Part shown: positions 1-10,432 of the stretch, in pieces | Numbering within the stretch: the first letter of the stretch is position 1 | How the letters are laid out: the number at the start of each line of letters is the position of its first letter | Assembly (NCBI GenBank): GCA_036897095.1 | Contig: JAYMSP010000057.1 | Span: 34,377-98,376 of the forward strand | Length of the DNA stretch: 64,000 bases | Direction of reading: 5' to 3' | From: Plantago elongata | Lineage: Eukaryota > Streptophyta > Magnoliopsida > Lamiales > Plantaginaceae | The notes under the pieces: model-generated | What the model was told of the DNA's origin: nothing | Database searches by the model: none | Seen by the model: only the letters and a program-made list of their open reading frames with translations | Translations under genes and position numbers: made by a program

Positions 1-2331
1 TGCGATTTGTTGGATAGTTTGCCCGTTTACATCTTCCAAAGGCATTAACTTGTTCGCCTGCATGGAGAGCTTCTCGATTCCAACAGAAGCCAGGCCCTGA
101 AGTATGTCCATAACACCAGATCCCATTTCTGCAGGCACCACTACAGGACTGGACACCTGCATAATTAGGCTTCCTGCACTTTTTGCGCCCTTGAAGAGAG
201 AAGGATTCATTGAGCGCAAAAAACCTCCATCTTTGGTCTGTACAAATGGACCTAAGCCTTCCGAAAGAGGCGGAAGCTCTTGAGGTTCTTCGCTACGTAT
301 GTCAATTGGACTACCAAAACCACTACTTGGTGGAGAATTTTGAAAAGCTCTCTCATTCAAACCCCATTCACGCATCAAAGCTTCAGTTTCTTGATCCTCT
401 ATCTTCAAAGCCCTTGTTTTGGACACAGAATCATCAATTTCGATTTTAGGCATCTCTTTGAAGCTTTCATACATGGATGGGTTGTAGAAGTCCTCGGAGA
501 TGGCTCCCCAATTAGATTGCATTGTCTCACTATATAGATCGGCAGTATCATCATCAATTTCAAAGTCGAGAAGTCCACCATTAGCAAGAGGATCCTCCTC
601 AAATTGCCGTAACAAGCGCTCTCTTGGAGACTCGGGTTCACTTTCAGAACTTAAGCCAAATGGACCATGCTCTATTCCCAGCATGTCCAAAAATTCATCA
701 GCAACCAAATCAGTAACATCATCCAAGCTAAGTGATTTTGCCTTCCCCGGATCTCTATAACTAGACTTCATCTCCAAGTAATTTTCCTGGTATAGAACAT
801 CCCTTTCATCTTCAGAGTCCAAGTCTAGATTTACCGAGTCTTGTGGTAGATCATTGTTTTCATCTTGAAAATCTAATTCTTCATTCACTAAATCTTCGTG
901 TAGAGTATTGTTTTCATCTTGAGAACCTAATTCTTCATTCACTAAATCTTCAGCACGACTTAGTGCTTCCTCCAGTTCTTTTAATAGTGATTCTTTGGAA
1001 TACTCATCATTTTCTTTTTCTTTAGCGTCGTGGCTGCTTTCTGACTGTTCCTCTTTTTTGCAGATGTTTTCCCGATGGTCCTCGTTTTCGTAGAAGCTTT
1101 CTTCAGATGAGAGGCGTACTGTGGCATCAATTTCGACAGGAAACTGAATGGCAGTATCAGTTTCTAGATCCTCCCGGGAACAATGGTTCACCCCCAAAGC
1201 CTCGTCTGAATTCACTTTCTCTTTAGATGACTCTTCTATCCCCTTGTCTGTAACAGAAAATTCACTTCCTTCACACTCAACTGCACTGTACTTTTCGTCA
1301 GCATCGTCTTTTGTTGAAGTGGATGCTTTTTCCTCTACCAGAGGTGAAGAATCAAAACCCAACCCTCTTTCAACTGCAGGATCAGAAATTTCATCTAGTT
1401 TCTGGTAAAGTGTATTCACTGACTCGCACAACTCTGACCTCGCCGTCGGCAAGACCTCATGAAGATCCTTGATATCTTCAATGGAACTAGTAGTCACAAA
1501 TGATCTTGCAGGAAGACTCCCTGATCGACGTAGGCCAAACGCATCCCCTTCATCAACAAGGGGTTTATTAGTTTTTCCACCATTCATGTTCGGATCACCC
1601 AATACCTCAGTATTCCTATTTCCCATGACATCGTAACCAAAACTAACATTCATTGTCGCACCTCTAGCTTTCCCCGATAATCTGAAACTAGTTGTCCACT
1701 TGCCTGAGCTCTTGTCCTCTTCCAATTCTTCCAAAGTCATAGGAAGCAATCTAGTCAAATCTATCCGGTGCTTCCCTAAATCCAGCTCAGGTGCATCATA
1801 AATAGAAACATATAACAAAAAATGTTTGGCTTCATACTTCGCCGAATGGTGAGGTCCACTCCTACTACCATGCACAAGGCAAGAATGAGTCAACTGCTCT
1901 TCAAACTCAGCCACTCCTTGGTAAACCCTAACCGGACTAGTCATTGTCTCCCCATCACGCCTCTTCCAATGCACAACAAGACAAACACCATTGAACATAT
2001 CTGGTAATCCCTCAACAGAATGCACAAGGAGCGAGAAACAACAATCAAACCTTCGGTTCCTGACATGTGTCAACGCTTTAAGACCCTTCCAACTCCAAAT
2101 TGACGACTTCTTACCCTCCTTATCCGATGAATCCTTACCACTAGCTTTTGCCTTCGGCAACTGAGATTTGTCAACAGACTTAGACCGACTACTCGCCGTG
2201 GAACTAGCTAGCCTAGACACAGGTTTGTCAGCATGCAATGCCTTACTTATGGTCTCAAGCTCACTCAAAAACTTGCCATTCCCTGAATAATCACCACTAG
2301 TCCTCTTGCTCGTACTCGATTTCGAATACAT
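1..2331 (-). CDS. PMIR1: PMI1-RELATED protein (NT-C2 domain), 5' part
   Basis: This is the first 777 codons of one uninterrupted coding exon; the rest lies beyond the left edge. ATG is at 2331-2329 and starts MYSKSSTSKRTSG. An NT-C2 domain covers about residues 90-235 (SIWSWKGLKALTHVRNRRF, then CFSLLVHSVEGLP), and a long acidic region follows. The C-terminal half shows the family signature of FVQTKDGGFLRSMNPSLF and IMQVSSPVVVPAEMGSG. Known of the family: Arabidopsis PMI1 is needed for chloroplast and nuclear photorelocation through short actin filaments, and PMIR1 is its close paralogue. The KGLKALTH/HWKRRDGE wording is closer to PMIR1 than to PMI1, so I chose that name. An 18-residue acidic block is tandemly duplicated (54-bp period, about 846-950). 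No frameshift or stop is seen. The family call is firm; the paralogue is less so. Confidence 0.88.
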   Translation of the reverse strand, partial: MYSKSSTSKRTSGDYSGNGKFLSELETISKALHADKPVSRLASSTASSRSKSVDKSQLPKAKASGKDSSDKEGKKSSIWSWKGLKALTHVRNRRFDCCFSLLVHSVEGLPDMFNGVCLVVHWKRRDGETMTSPVRVYQGVAEFEEQLTHSCLVHGSRSGPHHSAKYEAKHFLLYVSIYDAPELDLGKHRIDLTRLLPMTLEELEEDKSSGKWTTSFRLSGKARGATMNVSFGYDVMGNRNTEVLGDPNMNGGKTNKPLVDEGDAFGLRRSGSLPARSFVTTSSIEDIKDLHEVLPTARSELCESVNTLYQKLDEISDPAVERGLGFDSSPLVEEKASTSTKDDADEKYSAVECEGSEFSVTDKGIEESSKEKVNSDEALGVNHCSREDLETDTAIQFPVEIDATVRLSSEESFYENEDHRENICKKEEQSESSHDAKEKENDEYSKESLLKELEEALSRAEDLVNEELGSQDENNTLHEDLVNEELDFQDENNDLPQDSVNLDLDSEDERDVLYQENYLEMKSSYRDPGKAKSLSLDDVTDLVADEFLDMLGIEHGPFGLSSESEPESPRERLLRQFEEDPLANGGLLDFEIDDDTADLYSETMQSNWGAISEDFYNPSMYESFKEMPKIEIDDSVSKTRALKIEDQETEALMREWGLNERAFQNSPPSSGFGSPIDIRSEEPQELPPLSEGLGPFVQTKDGGFLRSMNPSLFKGAKSAGSLIMQVSSPVVVPAEMGSGVMDILQGLASVGIEKLSMQANKLMPLEDVNGQTIQQIA

Positions 2332-2538
2332 TCCTTCCCTCCTTAACACAAACTCAAACCCCAAAACTACAGATCCTCAACTAGGTTACAATAAATCGAA
2401 ATTTCCAGAATCATAAACAATCCACAACAAATTAAATCACTAGACGTGAAATAAATCAAGCTCACAACATTTCGACTTCACAATAAACAGAAAACCTAAA
2501 ATGGAACCTGAATGATTAGCTCATAGGTTTTATCGACC

Positions 2539-2633
2539 CTGCAAAAATGGATAAATCCAGTAGAAATGAAATCAGAAACAAATTTCGAAATGGATAAAGA
2601 AACATTGGAAGAAGGGAAGATGAAGAATCTTAC
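2539..2633 (-). other. Probable 5'-UTR intron of the PMI1-RELATED gene
   Basis: Read on the minus strand, a good donor (CCT then GTAAGATT, GT at 2633-2632) is followed 95 nt later by an acceptor (TTTTTGCAG, AG at 2540-2539), about 200 nt upstream of the start codon. Leader introns are common in this type of plant gene. The call rests on splice consensus only. Confidence 0.5.
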
Positions 2634-2639
2634 AGGTTT

Positions 2640-4300
2640 TAGGGCAAAAAATATACTTGGTGCGGAATAATCGGGCTTAGGTTTCTTCTTCTTTGGTCTG
2701 TCAAAATTGAAGTCTCCTGTTTATCTTCCTTTCTCTTTCTATTATCTGTTTTGGCGTAAGCATATTTCAGTTCAAAGTTTGCTTCAAATTTGAGCTGTAA
2801 TACCAAGACAACACCACGTTTTCCTCGCTAACACCCCTTGACAATGTCATAATCTCATTTATGACCCCAACCGGTCGAGTTATACGGTGATCGAATGAAA
2901 TAATTTTAGAATTGCAAAGATCGTACCAATCTGAGACGAAAAAGAATATTGAATTTTTTTTTAAATAGAGTATTGAGATATGTTGAGATCGTATATGTTG
3001 GAGGTATAAGGTTTATTTTCTACTAAATAAAATGGTATATTGAAAGTTTTGAATGAAGCCCTAATTATCTCATTTGATAAATGTGGAAGTAATTTGTGGT
3101 ATCAATCAAAGTTAACAATGAATTATCCTATTTCATAACGCTAAACATGAAAGGAATTGGCTGGTTTAAGGAAAAGACAACTAATCTTGTGAAATTGGAC
3201 AATTTGGTACATGTTACTACCTATTAAATTAAATACATTTCAAACGTATTAATTTTAATTTTATATTATTAAAACGACGAAAGTGACTCAAACCCCCGAC
3301 CTATTAATTACATGTGAAGTGTATTATCAATTAAAATACGATTAATTATCAAAAAACTATACTTACAATATATTTTACTTTAATACAGAAATGAATAGAT
3401 TGTAAATGTTTTACCTGGCTTTTTTTATCAATATAATAACCAAATCAAATTATTTCATTATTTTTTACACTATACTTTATTTTCGTGTTGAAAATTAAAT
3501 AATACATATATTTTAAAAGGTGTATATGCAAAATAAATATTTTGTCTTGTGCTATCTTACGATGAAGCATCAAAAGTTTGATTGAAGTACTGATAAAAGA
3601 AAAAGGTTAGAAGTAGTTGGAGGAGCGTATTGTGAAGTTGTTCGCTTTATGACGCATCTTATCTGCCTCCTTTTGAGTCTTGGCCCTTATTCTCAGCCTA
3701 TAACCAAACTTGTAATTTGTTTCTAGCTTATAATCCATTTTTCAAATACAAATTCAAATCACTTGGATGATCAACTTCCAACTCAACATTTAGGATTAAG
3801 ATTTTGTTATCTTCCACTACCATTTATTTGAACTAAATTTAACTTAACTATAGTATAAATATAACTAAAAAGTGTTAAACTGAACTGTTAAACTCCTTCA
3901 GTTTAGTTCAGTAAATTTTTATTAAAAGGAACAGAGCCTTATTTTCTTCAACTGTAATTTTCTAAATTGAACTGAATTGAACTTAATTTGACTGGTATGG
4001 ACTGAAGTGTAGTGAATTGAACTAAACTGAACTGAAGTGTAATATAAAATATAACTAAGCAGATGTGACTGAGTTTTTAATTAAAGAGAACATATCCTTA
4101 TTAGATTTTCCATCAAATTAAAAAAAGTATGTTTAGTCCAATCCTTTTATATAGGTTGTCTGCACTTAATGATATATACTCTAGATGTAAACTATGTTCA
4201 CTTTGTTTGTAAACTCATTCATTTTAATTCAGATTCATTTAGTTTAATTCAGTTGGTCTATTTTACACAACTCATTTTAAATAATTGTAGTCGAATAAAA
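2640..4300. other. AT-rich intergenic DNA, promoter side of the PMI1-RELATED gene
   Basis: No coding signal is visible. The part next to 2640-2850 should hold the promoter and leader of the minus-strand gene. One SINE-like remnant lies at 3257-3325. Around 3830-4280 the motif AACTGAACTGAA and close variants recur as low-order decay of a simple repeat. Confidence 0.5.
3257..3325 (-). repeat. Decayed tRNA-derived SINE-like copy
   Basis: Read on the minus strand this matches the better copy at 7131-7220. It has a TAATACACTTCAC block, then TAGGTCGGGGGTTTGAGTCA covering the B-box region, then a CGTCGTTTTAATAATA tail. The A-box part has decayed. The B-box core has one change (GGTTTGAGTC for GGTTCGAGTC). 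Confidence 0.45.
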
Positions 4301-4309
4301 TAGAGACCT

Positions 4310-5560
4310 AACCGTTTAGTTGTACTGGTGGTAAGTGAGTGTGAACAGCCTAAAGGCAGCCACATTCATGTCCATTGGTGACCGGTTCCGACCAAACATT
4401 TGATCGGGGATCAATCATCTGACTATATACCATTGAAATATACACGTCAACTGGCTAAAAACACCTATAACCTTACCAGTTATCTGTAGACGCTCAGAAT
4501 CTACAATCAAATTTAGGTTGATGAATTGGGGGGGCACCGACGACCTGCAAGGCAACAAGTAACAAAGATAGAGAAGTAAGGTACCAAGGTGATACCGGTG
4601 TGGTGCCGACCGTAGGAACTCTGACGCTCAAGTTAGTAATCAAGTGGAGAATAATAAACAAAGGGACAGTGAAAGAGATGAAGATGATGGAGGTCGACTT
4701 ATCATGTTGACGGTTCGGCGGGGAGGGAATGATTACCGACAGTGGGTTAGCCGACCGTGTGAGAGGGAGCTAACTAGTAGTCTTCGATAAGCAAGGTAGG
4801 ATGGCGAAAGGTGATGCTTGATCGTCTGACTGACAACCTGGGAGCTTGAACGTCTGATTGATTGCTAGAGAGCTAGGGATCGAGAGAGAAATGCGTTCGA
4901 CTGATAGCTAGGGTTTTCGTAGTGTGAATGAGATGATCCTTTTCTCCTTCCGCCTGCCTTCCTATATAGACCATCCAACCGTTAGAGCCCGTACCCACCT
5001 CTCCTATACTTTGGGCGATGAATGTCTTGGTGGGCTAAGTCTAGTCGGTTGCTTACTGACTGAATGAGTTAGTCAAACAGTGTGAGTTAGTCAATTTGAT
5101 AGGCTGATAGGCTAACATGGTTAGCCTTGTCAAGTAGGTTGGACGTTTGTCAAGTCAGTTTAGTTTATTTCTGGCAGACTAAGCAAATCAGTCAAGTAAG
5201 GTTGGCTCGCATGTCTGTCAGACTCGCCATGTGTATTGGCTAGCTCATCGGCTCGCTAGGAAGTCGGGAGGCCAAATGAGTTAGCCAGTATGCATGCCAC
5301 TTGATTGTGTGACTTGGTTCGGTGGCCTCTTGGAGCCCAACCCGCGCGTGTGGCTGAGAAGGAATCATTTAAAGACCGATGGGCCAATTTGCCATTCATG
5401 TTGGAAGAGCGAATTTCGGCCAATACAGTTTGTCCCCCACTCTTCGAGCCGAGTGTCTTGAATCGGAGAGTAGAAGTTCTATGTCCAACAAAGCGATGCA
5501 CACTAAGTCGTAGGTGTATGCTGTTACACTAGAATAACAGATTGTAAGCTTATCGATTAG
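4310..5560 (-). repeat. Probable 3' LTR region of the gypsy remnant
   Basis: The stretch is more GC-rich than its surroundings. On the minus strand it holds a TATA-like box (TCTATATAGG, 4970-4961), followed about 35 nt later by a run resembling a transcription start region. It lies downstream of gag and protease in the element's direction, as a 3' LTR would. No second LTR is in the window to fix its limits, so the boundaries are approximate. Confidence 0.45.
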
Positions 5561-5715
5561 GAGATAGACTCGTCAGAAAGATGGACTTCATTTGTAGTGA
5601 TCATGTTGTTAGCTCGGTAAAAGTAAGTCGGGCTTGCTATGTAGAAACTTACTGGCAAGCACTCGTAGTTGGAAAATACCAACCTAGTGTGATGGATGTT
5701 CGGGGGTGGAAATTT

Positions 5716-6475
5716 TCACGTCAGAAAGATGGACTTCACTTGGAAAATGTCGTTAGCAGATCTCTCATTATCAATGAGAACTCTCTTTGTAAAGCAGTTT
5801 GCAATAAGTATTGAAATGACTAAAGCATCATTGTGAAGACTAACTAGTTTCTTAGACTCTTGGTCTGAGAAGCTAATAGTCAAATTAGACGGAGAAGTGT
5901 CTGACACTCTGCGAGCATTGAGCTCAGGCTTTAGCGTTTGCATACTATGGCGTTTTGGCAACAGAGTATGAGACACCGCTGATCTCTGACCCCCCAGAGA
6001 TGACATTGATTACCTTGTTGGTCTGATGGGACTCAAGTGGATCAGTACCCTGCCGACCGGCGAGGGTCTTTTTACCTTTGTCGGAGAGGTACTCTGTCAA
6101 GTGCCCTCTCTTCAGCAGCTCGGCTACCTCCAGTTGCAGAGAGTGTCCGTGATCTCCATGAAACTCACACCACTTGTTGGAGTTCCTTTGATCCGGAGGC
6201 ATTGTGAGCTTCCATGTCCATCTGACTCTATCACCCATGCTTTTCATGGCTGCAACACACTCCTCTGGTTCAATGTTGAGAGAGTAGTTTGGAGGTGGTA
6301 CTCGGGTTTCTGTCCTCCTTGGCTGGATCAGAAGGCGAGATGGATTGGTGACCGATCCATGCTTTCTCTCAGTCTGCTATGGTCTAGCACGGTAGTCCGA
6401 CGTCTTTCGTTCAACTCGTCTGTCAGGCTTCAGTTCCCTTCGAGTAGATACAATCATACCGAGAGTCATGCTTGA
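5716..6475 (-). pseudogene. gag-protease remnant of the gypsy element
   Basis: Two overlapping minus-strand frames carry the end of gag (about 5945-6475) and the start of the protease (5716-6006). The gag knuckle-like motif has lost its second cysteine region: CEFHGDHGHS is followed by a shortened spacer. The protease active-site neighbourhood reads IDNERSAND where the family has an aspartate-threonine/asparagine-glycine-serine-serine-alanine-aspartate motif, so the glycine is gone. The change of frame between gag and protease and the damaged active site show that the fragment is dead. Confidence 0.65.
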
Positions 6476-6570
6476 TAAATTGTACTTGACACGACATCCA
6501 AAAGACATTTACATAAAATCTTTGGTATGGATTTAACTCTATATTCTCATAATGAGTTCAACGTATCAAG

Positions 6571-6765
6571 TTGAATGAAAATGTTAGTGTACTGTTAATT
6601 GCAGGAGTTTTTCTTCGTTTAATTCAATCGGATGAACCACTTCAAAACCTTTCTATGGCAACACAACTCGGACACACAAAATTCGAATATACATTGTGTT
6701 TGTTAAAGTTGTTGAATAAACGTGTATCAACTAGGGACAAAGGGGTTGATGAACTTGATCAATAA
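6571..6765 (+). pseudogene. Possible fragment of a TPR/Sel1-like repeat protein
   Basis: A 64-codon open stretch without an ATG start reads like one helix-turn-helix repeat: AGVFLRLIQSDEPLQ, then NLSMATQLGHTKFEYTLCLL, then VSTRDKGVDELDQ. The 'ATQLGHTKFEY' pattern recalls the repeats that follow the F-box in some plant F-box proteins. There is an in-frame stop just upstream and nothing recognisable downstream. The call is a weak similarity made by eye. Confidence 0.25.
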
Positions 6766-7130
6766 AAATTGACATTTGCTTATGTAATATGTTTATGTGA
6801 AGCATGTTACATCTTCACATGATGCTAAAGGATATGTATGTATCCCAGAACAATGAAATTAAGGTGGATAAGATATGCAATACCATGAAAATTAGGATTG
6901 TGGTTATCTGTTACTCTGAAATTCTGTTTTTGTTTTTGGTAGGTCTATCGATTGCAAGACGTATAATGAGACCGGGAGTTGGCCACCTTGCGACTCAAGT
7001 ATAGATTTCTGGAGGAGTAGGCCCAACATTCTGACCATCACAGAGAATGCCTATTAGATGTTGAATTCGCTTTGTTATGGCTTTCGAATTAAATTATTTT
7101 ATTAAATTTTCATTGTTATATATTTCGTTG

Positions 7131-7220
7131 ACAACGAAGTGCAGCTCAGTTGGTAAGACGCTTCACCTCCAACCAATAGGTCGGGGGTTCGAGTCACCCT
7201 TTAGCCGTTTAAAAAAAAAT
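7131..7220 (+). repeat. tRNA-derived SINE-like element, best copy
   Basis: It has a pol III A-box-like motif (GCAGCTCAGTTGG, 7141-7153) and, about 32 nt later, a B-box (GGGTTCGAGTC, 7185-7195). TTTAGCCGTTT and an A9 run follow. The acceptor arms do not pair and the anticodon arm is poor, so this is not a working tRNA. Related copies at 3257-3325 (minus) and 44628-44672 (plus) share the B-box block and the GCCGTTT-A-rich tail. That shared tail argues for a dispersed family and against a lone tRNA pseudogene. Confidence 0.6.
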
Positions 7221-8902
7221 GTTATAGATTTCGTACTTGAGTTTAATGAAACAAACGATGTTCAAATCTTAATGAATTACGGTTTAAATATTTTCATAGA
7301 GTTAATAAAAATATATCATCAATTCTATCGAATACTTAAGGTGTGCAACAATACTGCTCCTGAAATGGTACCAATTTAGCGGACAAATGTTGATGACTTC
7401 AATAGTGAAATCCATAATTTTCTAAATTGTATTGGGGGGCATATATATTCAACATCTTTGATTGGTACAAAAAACGTATTCGACACCCAAGTCATGAATG
7501 CATATTTTTTTTCATAACTCAATTCCGTTCGATTTTATTGAATGAATTAATTTCCGACTACACAACATGAGCTTAATGTGAAATTAAATAATGTTATTAA
7601 ATTTTCTACATTAATTCAAATTAGACTACTACTCGAAATTGTATGTTAGAATTCAATTTGGATATAATAATAATATTTGATAAGGTTCTCAATTAAAACG
7701 AAAGTTTTTCTAGACTCACTATGATAACATAACATCAATTGCAATGTTCAATATATAGTAATGTATCTTCATTTTCTTTAGATTGGAGTAAATGAAAATC
7801 TAAATTAGTATAATATTTGAAATTTATCTCTATTATCGAAATAAATGTTAAATTTAAAAAATGGTGAAACATTTGTCAGAATATCTATATACAAAAATGT
7901 TATGGTGCATTTTTCGAAGGAAGATTTTTTCAATGTGTTTAAATCTCACGAATTATTTAGAGCACAAGTACATGGTAACAATAATAGCACGTTCTCATTG
8001 TTACTTAGGTCATAAGAGCACGATCGATATATTATACTAAAGTGGTCAAGACCAAGTAAATTATATATAGTTGTATGCACACAAAAATAACCATGACATA
8101 TTTGATTATGATCCTCAACGACAACATTTAGTTGCCACTCAATCTGATTAATACTATACTCTAAACAGTTGCCCTCGATTCACCCAAAACATGGGCAAGT
8201 GTGAGCTTAATGTAACAACAACACTAACATAGATAATTTTAAATTTATAGTTGCCCTCTTATGAACAAGTATTGTTTTGCCGCTTCAGTTCTAAAACATT
8301 GTCTTGACGGAATGTTTGTAATTCCGAGGAAAATGCTTGATAAACTATTTGAACTGAAGAATCTTGAGATTGTATTTTGAAAATATTTTGTTAGTATAAA
8401 TTAGCCTTTCATGTCGTGCTATTTTGTTGTATAGGTTTTGCTAATTCTCACTAGCTCACATAAATAATTGAATTGACTTCGGAAAATATATCCAATATAT
8501 TCATCCACGTCATTAAATATTGTCATAATGAAATCAATTTGATTAATTGCAAATTAAAACCCGTGGTCAATTAAAATATGGTAATTATTAATTAAATCCT
8601 CTATGCAATTTAGTTATGTTCACGTATGGAAAAATAAAGTGGGTGATATATGAGGCACGTTGGAGAAGCATTTGATTAAATGGGCCACACATGATCCCAT
8701 GATTATAATCGCTAGCTAAACAATTATGATTTATGAATTTATCTATCGACAAGAACACTTTGGACCAATTATACTTTATCCTATACAGAGACATCATTAT
8801 GGAATTTGTTGTAAGAATTAGATATTAAATACGATAATATATAAATGTAATTGTGGTGTAGATGTATAAATATTAGGATGAAAGTAATAATTAATAGTCT
8901 AT

Positions 8903-9024
8903 GTCATTAAACATATTTATACTTATCAATAAAGGAAGAGAGAAAATTAAATGGAGAGATTCTGTCATTAAACATATTTATACTTATCAATAAAGGAAGA
9001 GAGAAAATTAAATGGAAAGATTCC
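8903..9024 (+). repeat. 61-bp tandem duplication, two units
   Basis: The units at 8903-8963 and 8964-9024 are nearly identical, differing by a few substitutions near the end (GGAGAGATTCT versus GGAAAGATTCC). They hold no gene. Confidence 0.85.
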
Positions 9025-9189
9025 ATCCTTAAGTCCTTTTAGAAATCATCAGGACTGGTTGAAATCGATTTAGATACCGTAGATAAAAAAAACAAAGGAA
9101 AATATGGCATACGTGAACACATGCCATACCTTTGTTACAAGAATCAACCTGGACATTTTATGATTAAGTTAGTAAAAACGACATTTTTT

Positions 9190-9480
9190 TAGCGGGAGAA
9201 AATTCTCTGCGATCTTCTCTCTACTTTCTTGATCCATAACATACCCGCAGGGAGATTTAATAGCCTTTAGGTGGGGGAAACTCTCTTTTATATCTACTTT
9301 CTTAGGGGGTAGCGGATGCTCTCTAGGCGGAAAAACTCTTTTCGATCTTCTATGTACTTTCTTGATCTATATGATGGACCGGGTCGGGAGGGGGGGTTTA
9401 CTTTTTAGGCTGGGAAACTCTCTTCTTTGTTTTCTTCATCCATAACGGGTGTCTGGTCGGAAGCGGGAGGTTGTAGAAAA
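9190..9480 (+). repeat. Degenerate minisatellite, about four units
   Basis: A block of the form GCGGGAGAAACTCTCT..CGATCTTCTCT..TACTTTCTTGATCCATAA recurs around 9191, 9270, 9327 and 9408, with a G-rich stretch between units. Unit length is roughly 60-90 bp and the units have diverged. The short open frame overlapping its end (9449-9724) is not convincing as a gene. Confidence 0.55.
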
Positions 9481-10005
9481 CAATTGTGAAAATCATAATG
9501 CATACCATCACGGAGTTGTAGGCAACCCGTGGTTGAATGAACAACCGTCACATGTGAAATTATGTATAATATTATTTATTTATGTATTTTGCGATGGGGT
9601 GACCACATACTGCATGAGTTGTTGGAAAAATCCCATTAATTATGTTGTATGTTTTTGTATTTTATTTTTGTTCGGTTTGAATGATACGATTTGTTATTTA
9701 AAACATGTGTTTTCTATTATTTAACTAGTCGGGTATTGTAGGAACCGATACAAATAATGTTATAAATTTGCAGGGTCCGAACTGGTTAAGACCGGATCCT
9801 ACACCTTTCAAACCATATACGTCATTATGATTCATATTTTTACATTTTCTACTGTTAACATAAATGCACTAAATAATATAGTATTTGATGAAAAGGATTA
9901 CCGAAAGACACCACGACCGACGTTTTTCATATAAGTTTGACTACCTAATTTTCTCAACTACTTATTTTATCCCCCATTTTTATTTATTATTAAAAGTAAA
10001 ATATA

Positions 10006-10034
10006 CCGTGGCATCGCTACGGGTCAGTACTAGT
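10006..10034 (+). mobile_element. Helitron-like 3' terminus
   Basis: CCGTGGC, a 3-nt loop and GCTACGG form a 7-bp stem with one G:T wobble (10006-10022). After 7 nt comes CTAG (10030-10033) followed by T. A GC-rich hairpin a few bases before a terminal CTRR, with a T at the junction, is the classic Helitron 3' end. In plants, related ends of the form CCGTGC..GCACGGGT..CTAGT are common. The 5' TC end and any Rep/helicase were not found, so the element's length is unknown. Confidence 0.5.
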
Positions 10035-10244
10035 TGAAGTGAAATTTGGAATCCTAAAAAAAATAGTCTAAGAATTGAGCGATTCTTCATTAGATATTGA
10101 AATTCCACTTTTAAGTTTAGTTTAAGGATTAGAAATCACTCCATAAAGGTTAATTTTAGTTCCACATGTATCGATTTAATTTCGAGATAGTCTGGGTAAG
10201 AAAGGTTTTTCCATTAAATATGAAAATTCCGCTTTTCCTTACAT

Positions 10245-10432
10245 CAAAACCCACAAACTCTAAATAAAAACTTACAGACAACGTAAAAATCCACATACAA
10301 CACGTACAAACCCACATATACTGAATAATATCAACAAACAATGTAAAAACACACATATTTTAAATAAAACCTACAAAAAGTACGTAAAAACTCACAGACA
10401 CTGAATAAAAATTCACATACTTTAAATAAAAA
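10245..10432 (+). repeat. Degenerate A-rich minisatellite (about 40-bp unit)
   Basis: Five or so units of the form CACATA-CTGAATAAAAACYTACA-ACGTAAAAAYC repeat in register, for example CGTAAAAATCCACATACAAC, TGTAAAAACACACATATTTT and CGTAAAAACTCACAGACACT. The units have diverged. An open frame on the minus strand over this block reflects the repeat only. Confidence 0.55.

Larger units (their letters stand above)
4310..6480 (-). mobile_element. Degenerate Ty3/gypsy (Tat-like) retrotransposon, pol deleted
   Basis: On the minus strand, from high to low coordinates, there is a gag C-terminus, then a protease fragment, then a non-coding LTR-like stretch. Gag is recognised by PPNYSLNIEPEECVAAMKS and DQRNSNKWCEFHGDHGHS followed by LLKRGHLTEYLSDKGK, which is typical of Tat-group gypsy elements. 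Protease is recognised by DALVISILIANCFTKRVLID. Reverse transcriptase, RNase H and integrase are absent. The non-coding part holds GGTGCCGACCGTAGGAACTC (4601-4620), familiar from LTRs of this group. Gag and protease are in separate frames. The outer ends were not defined. Confidence 0.7.
6481..8900. other. AT-rich intergenic DNA with two small remnants
   Basis: It contains a possible protein fragment at 6571-6765 and a SINE-like copy at 7131-7220. Elsewhere I see no coding or structural signal beyond short A/T runs. Confidence 0.5.

Noticed and set aside
210-2007. Plus-strand open frames over the PMI1-RELATED exon
   Set aside because: They are the reverse frames of a clear minus-strand coding exon and have no family resemblance.
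7131-7205. Functional tRNA gene
   Set aside because: The boxes are present, but the acceptor arms do not pair and the anticodon stem is poor. Related dispersed copies share the tail, which fits a SINE-like repeat.
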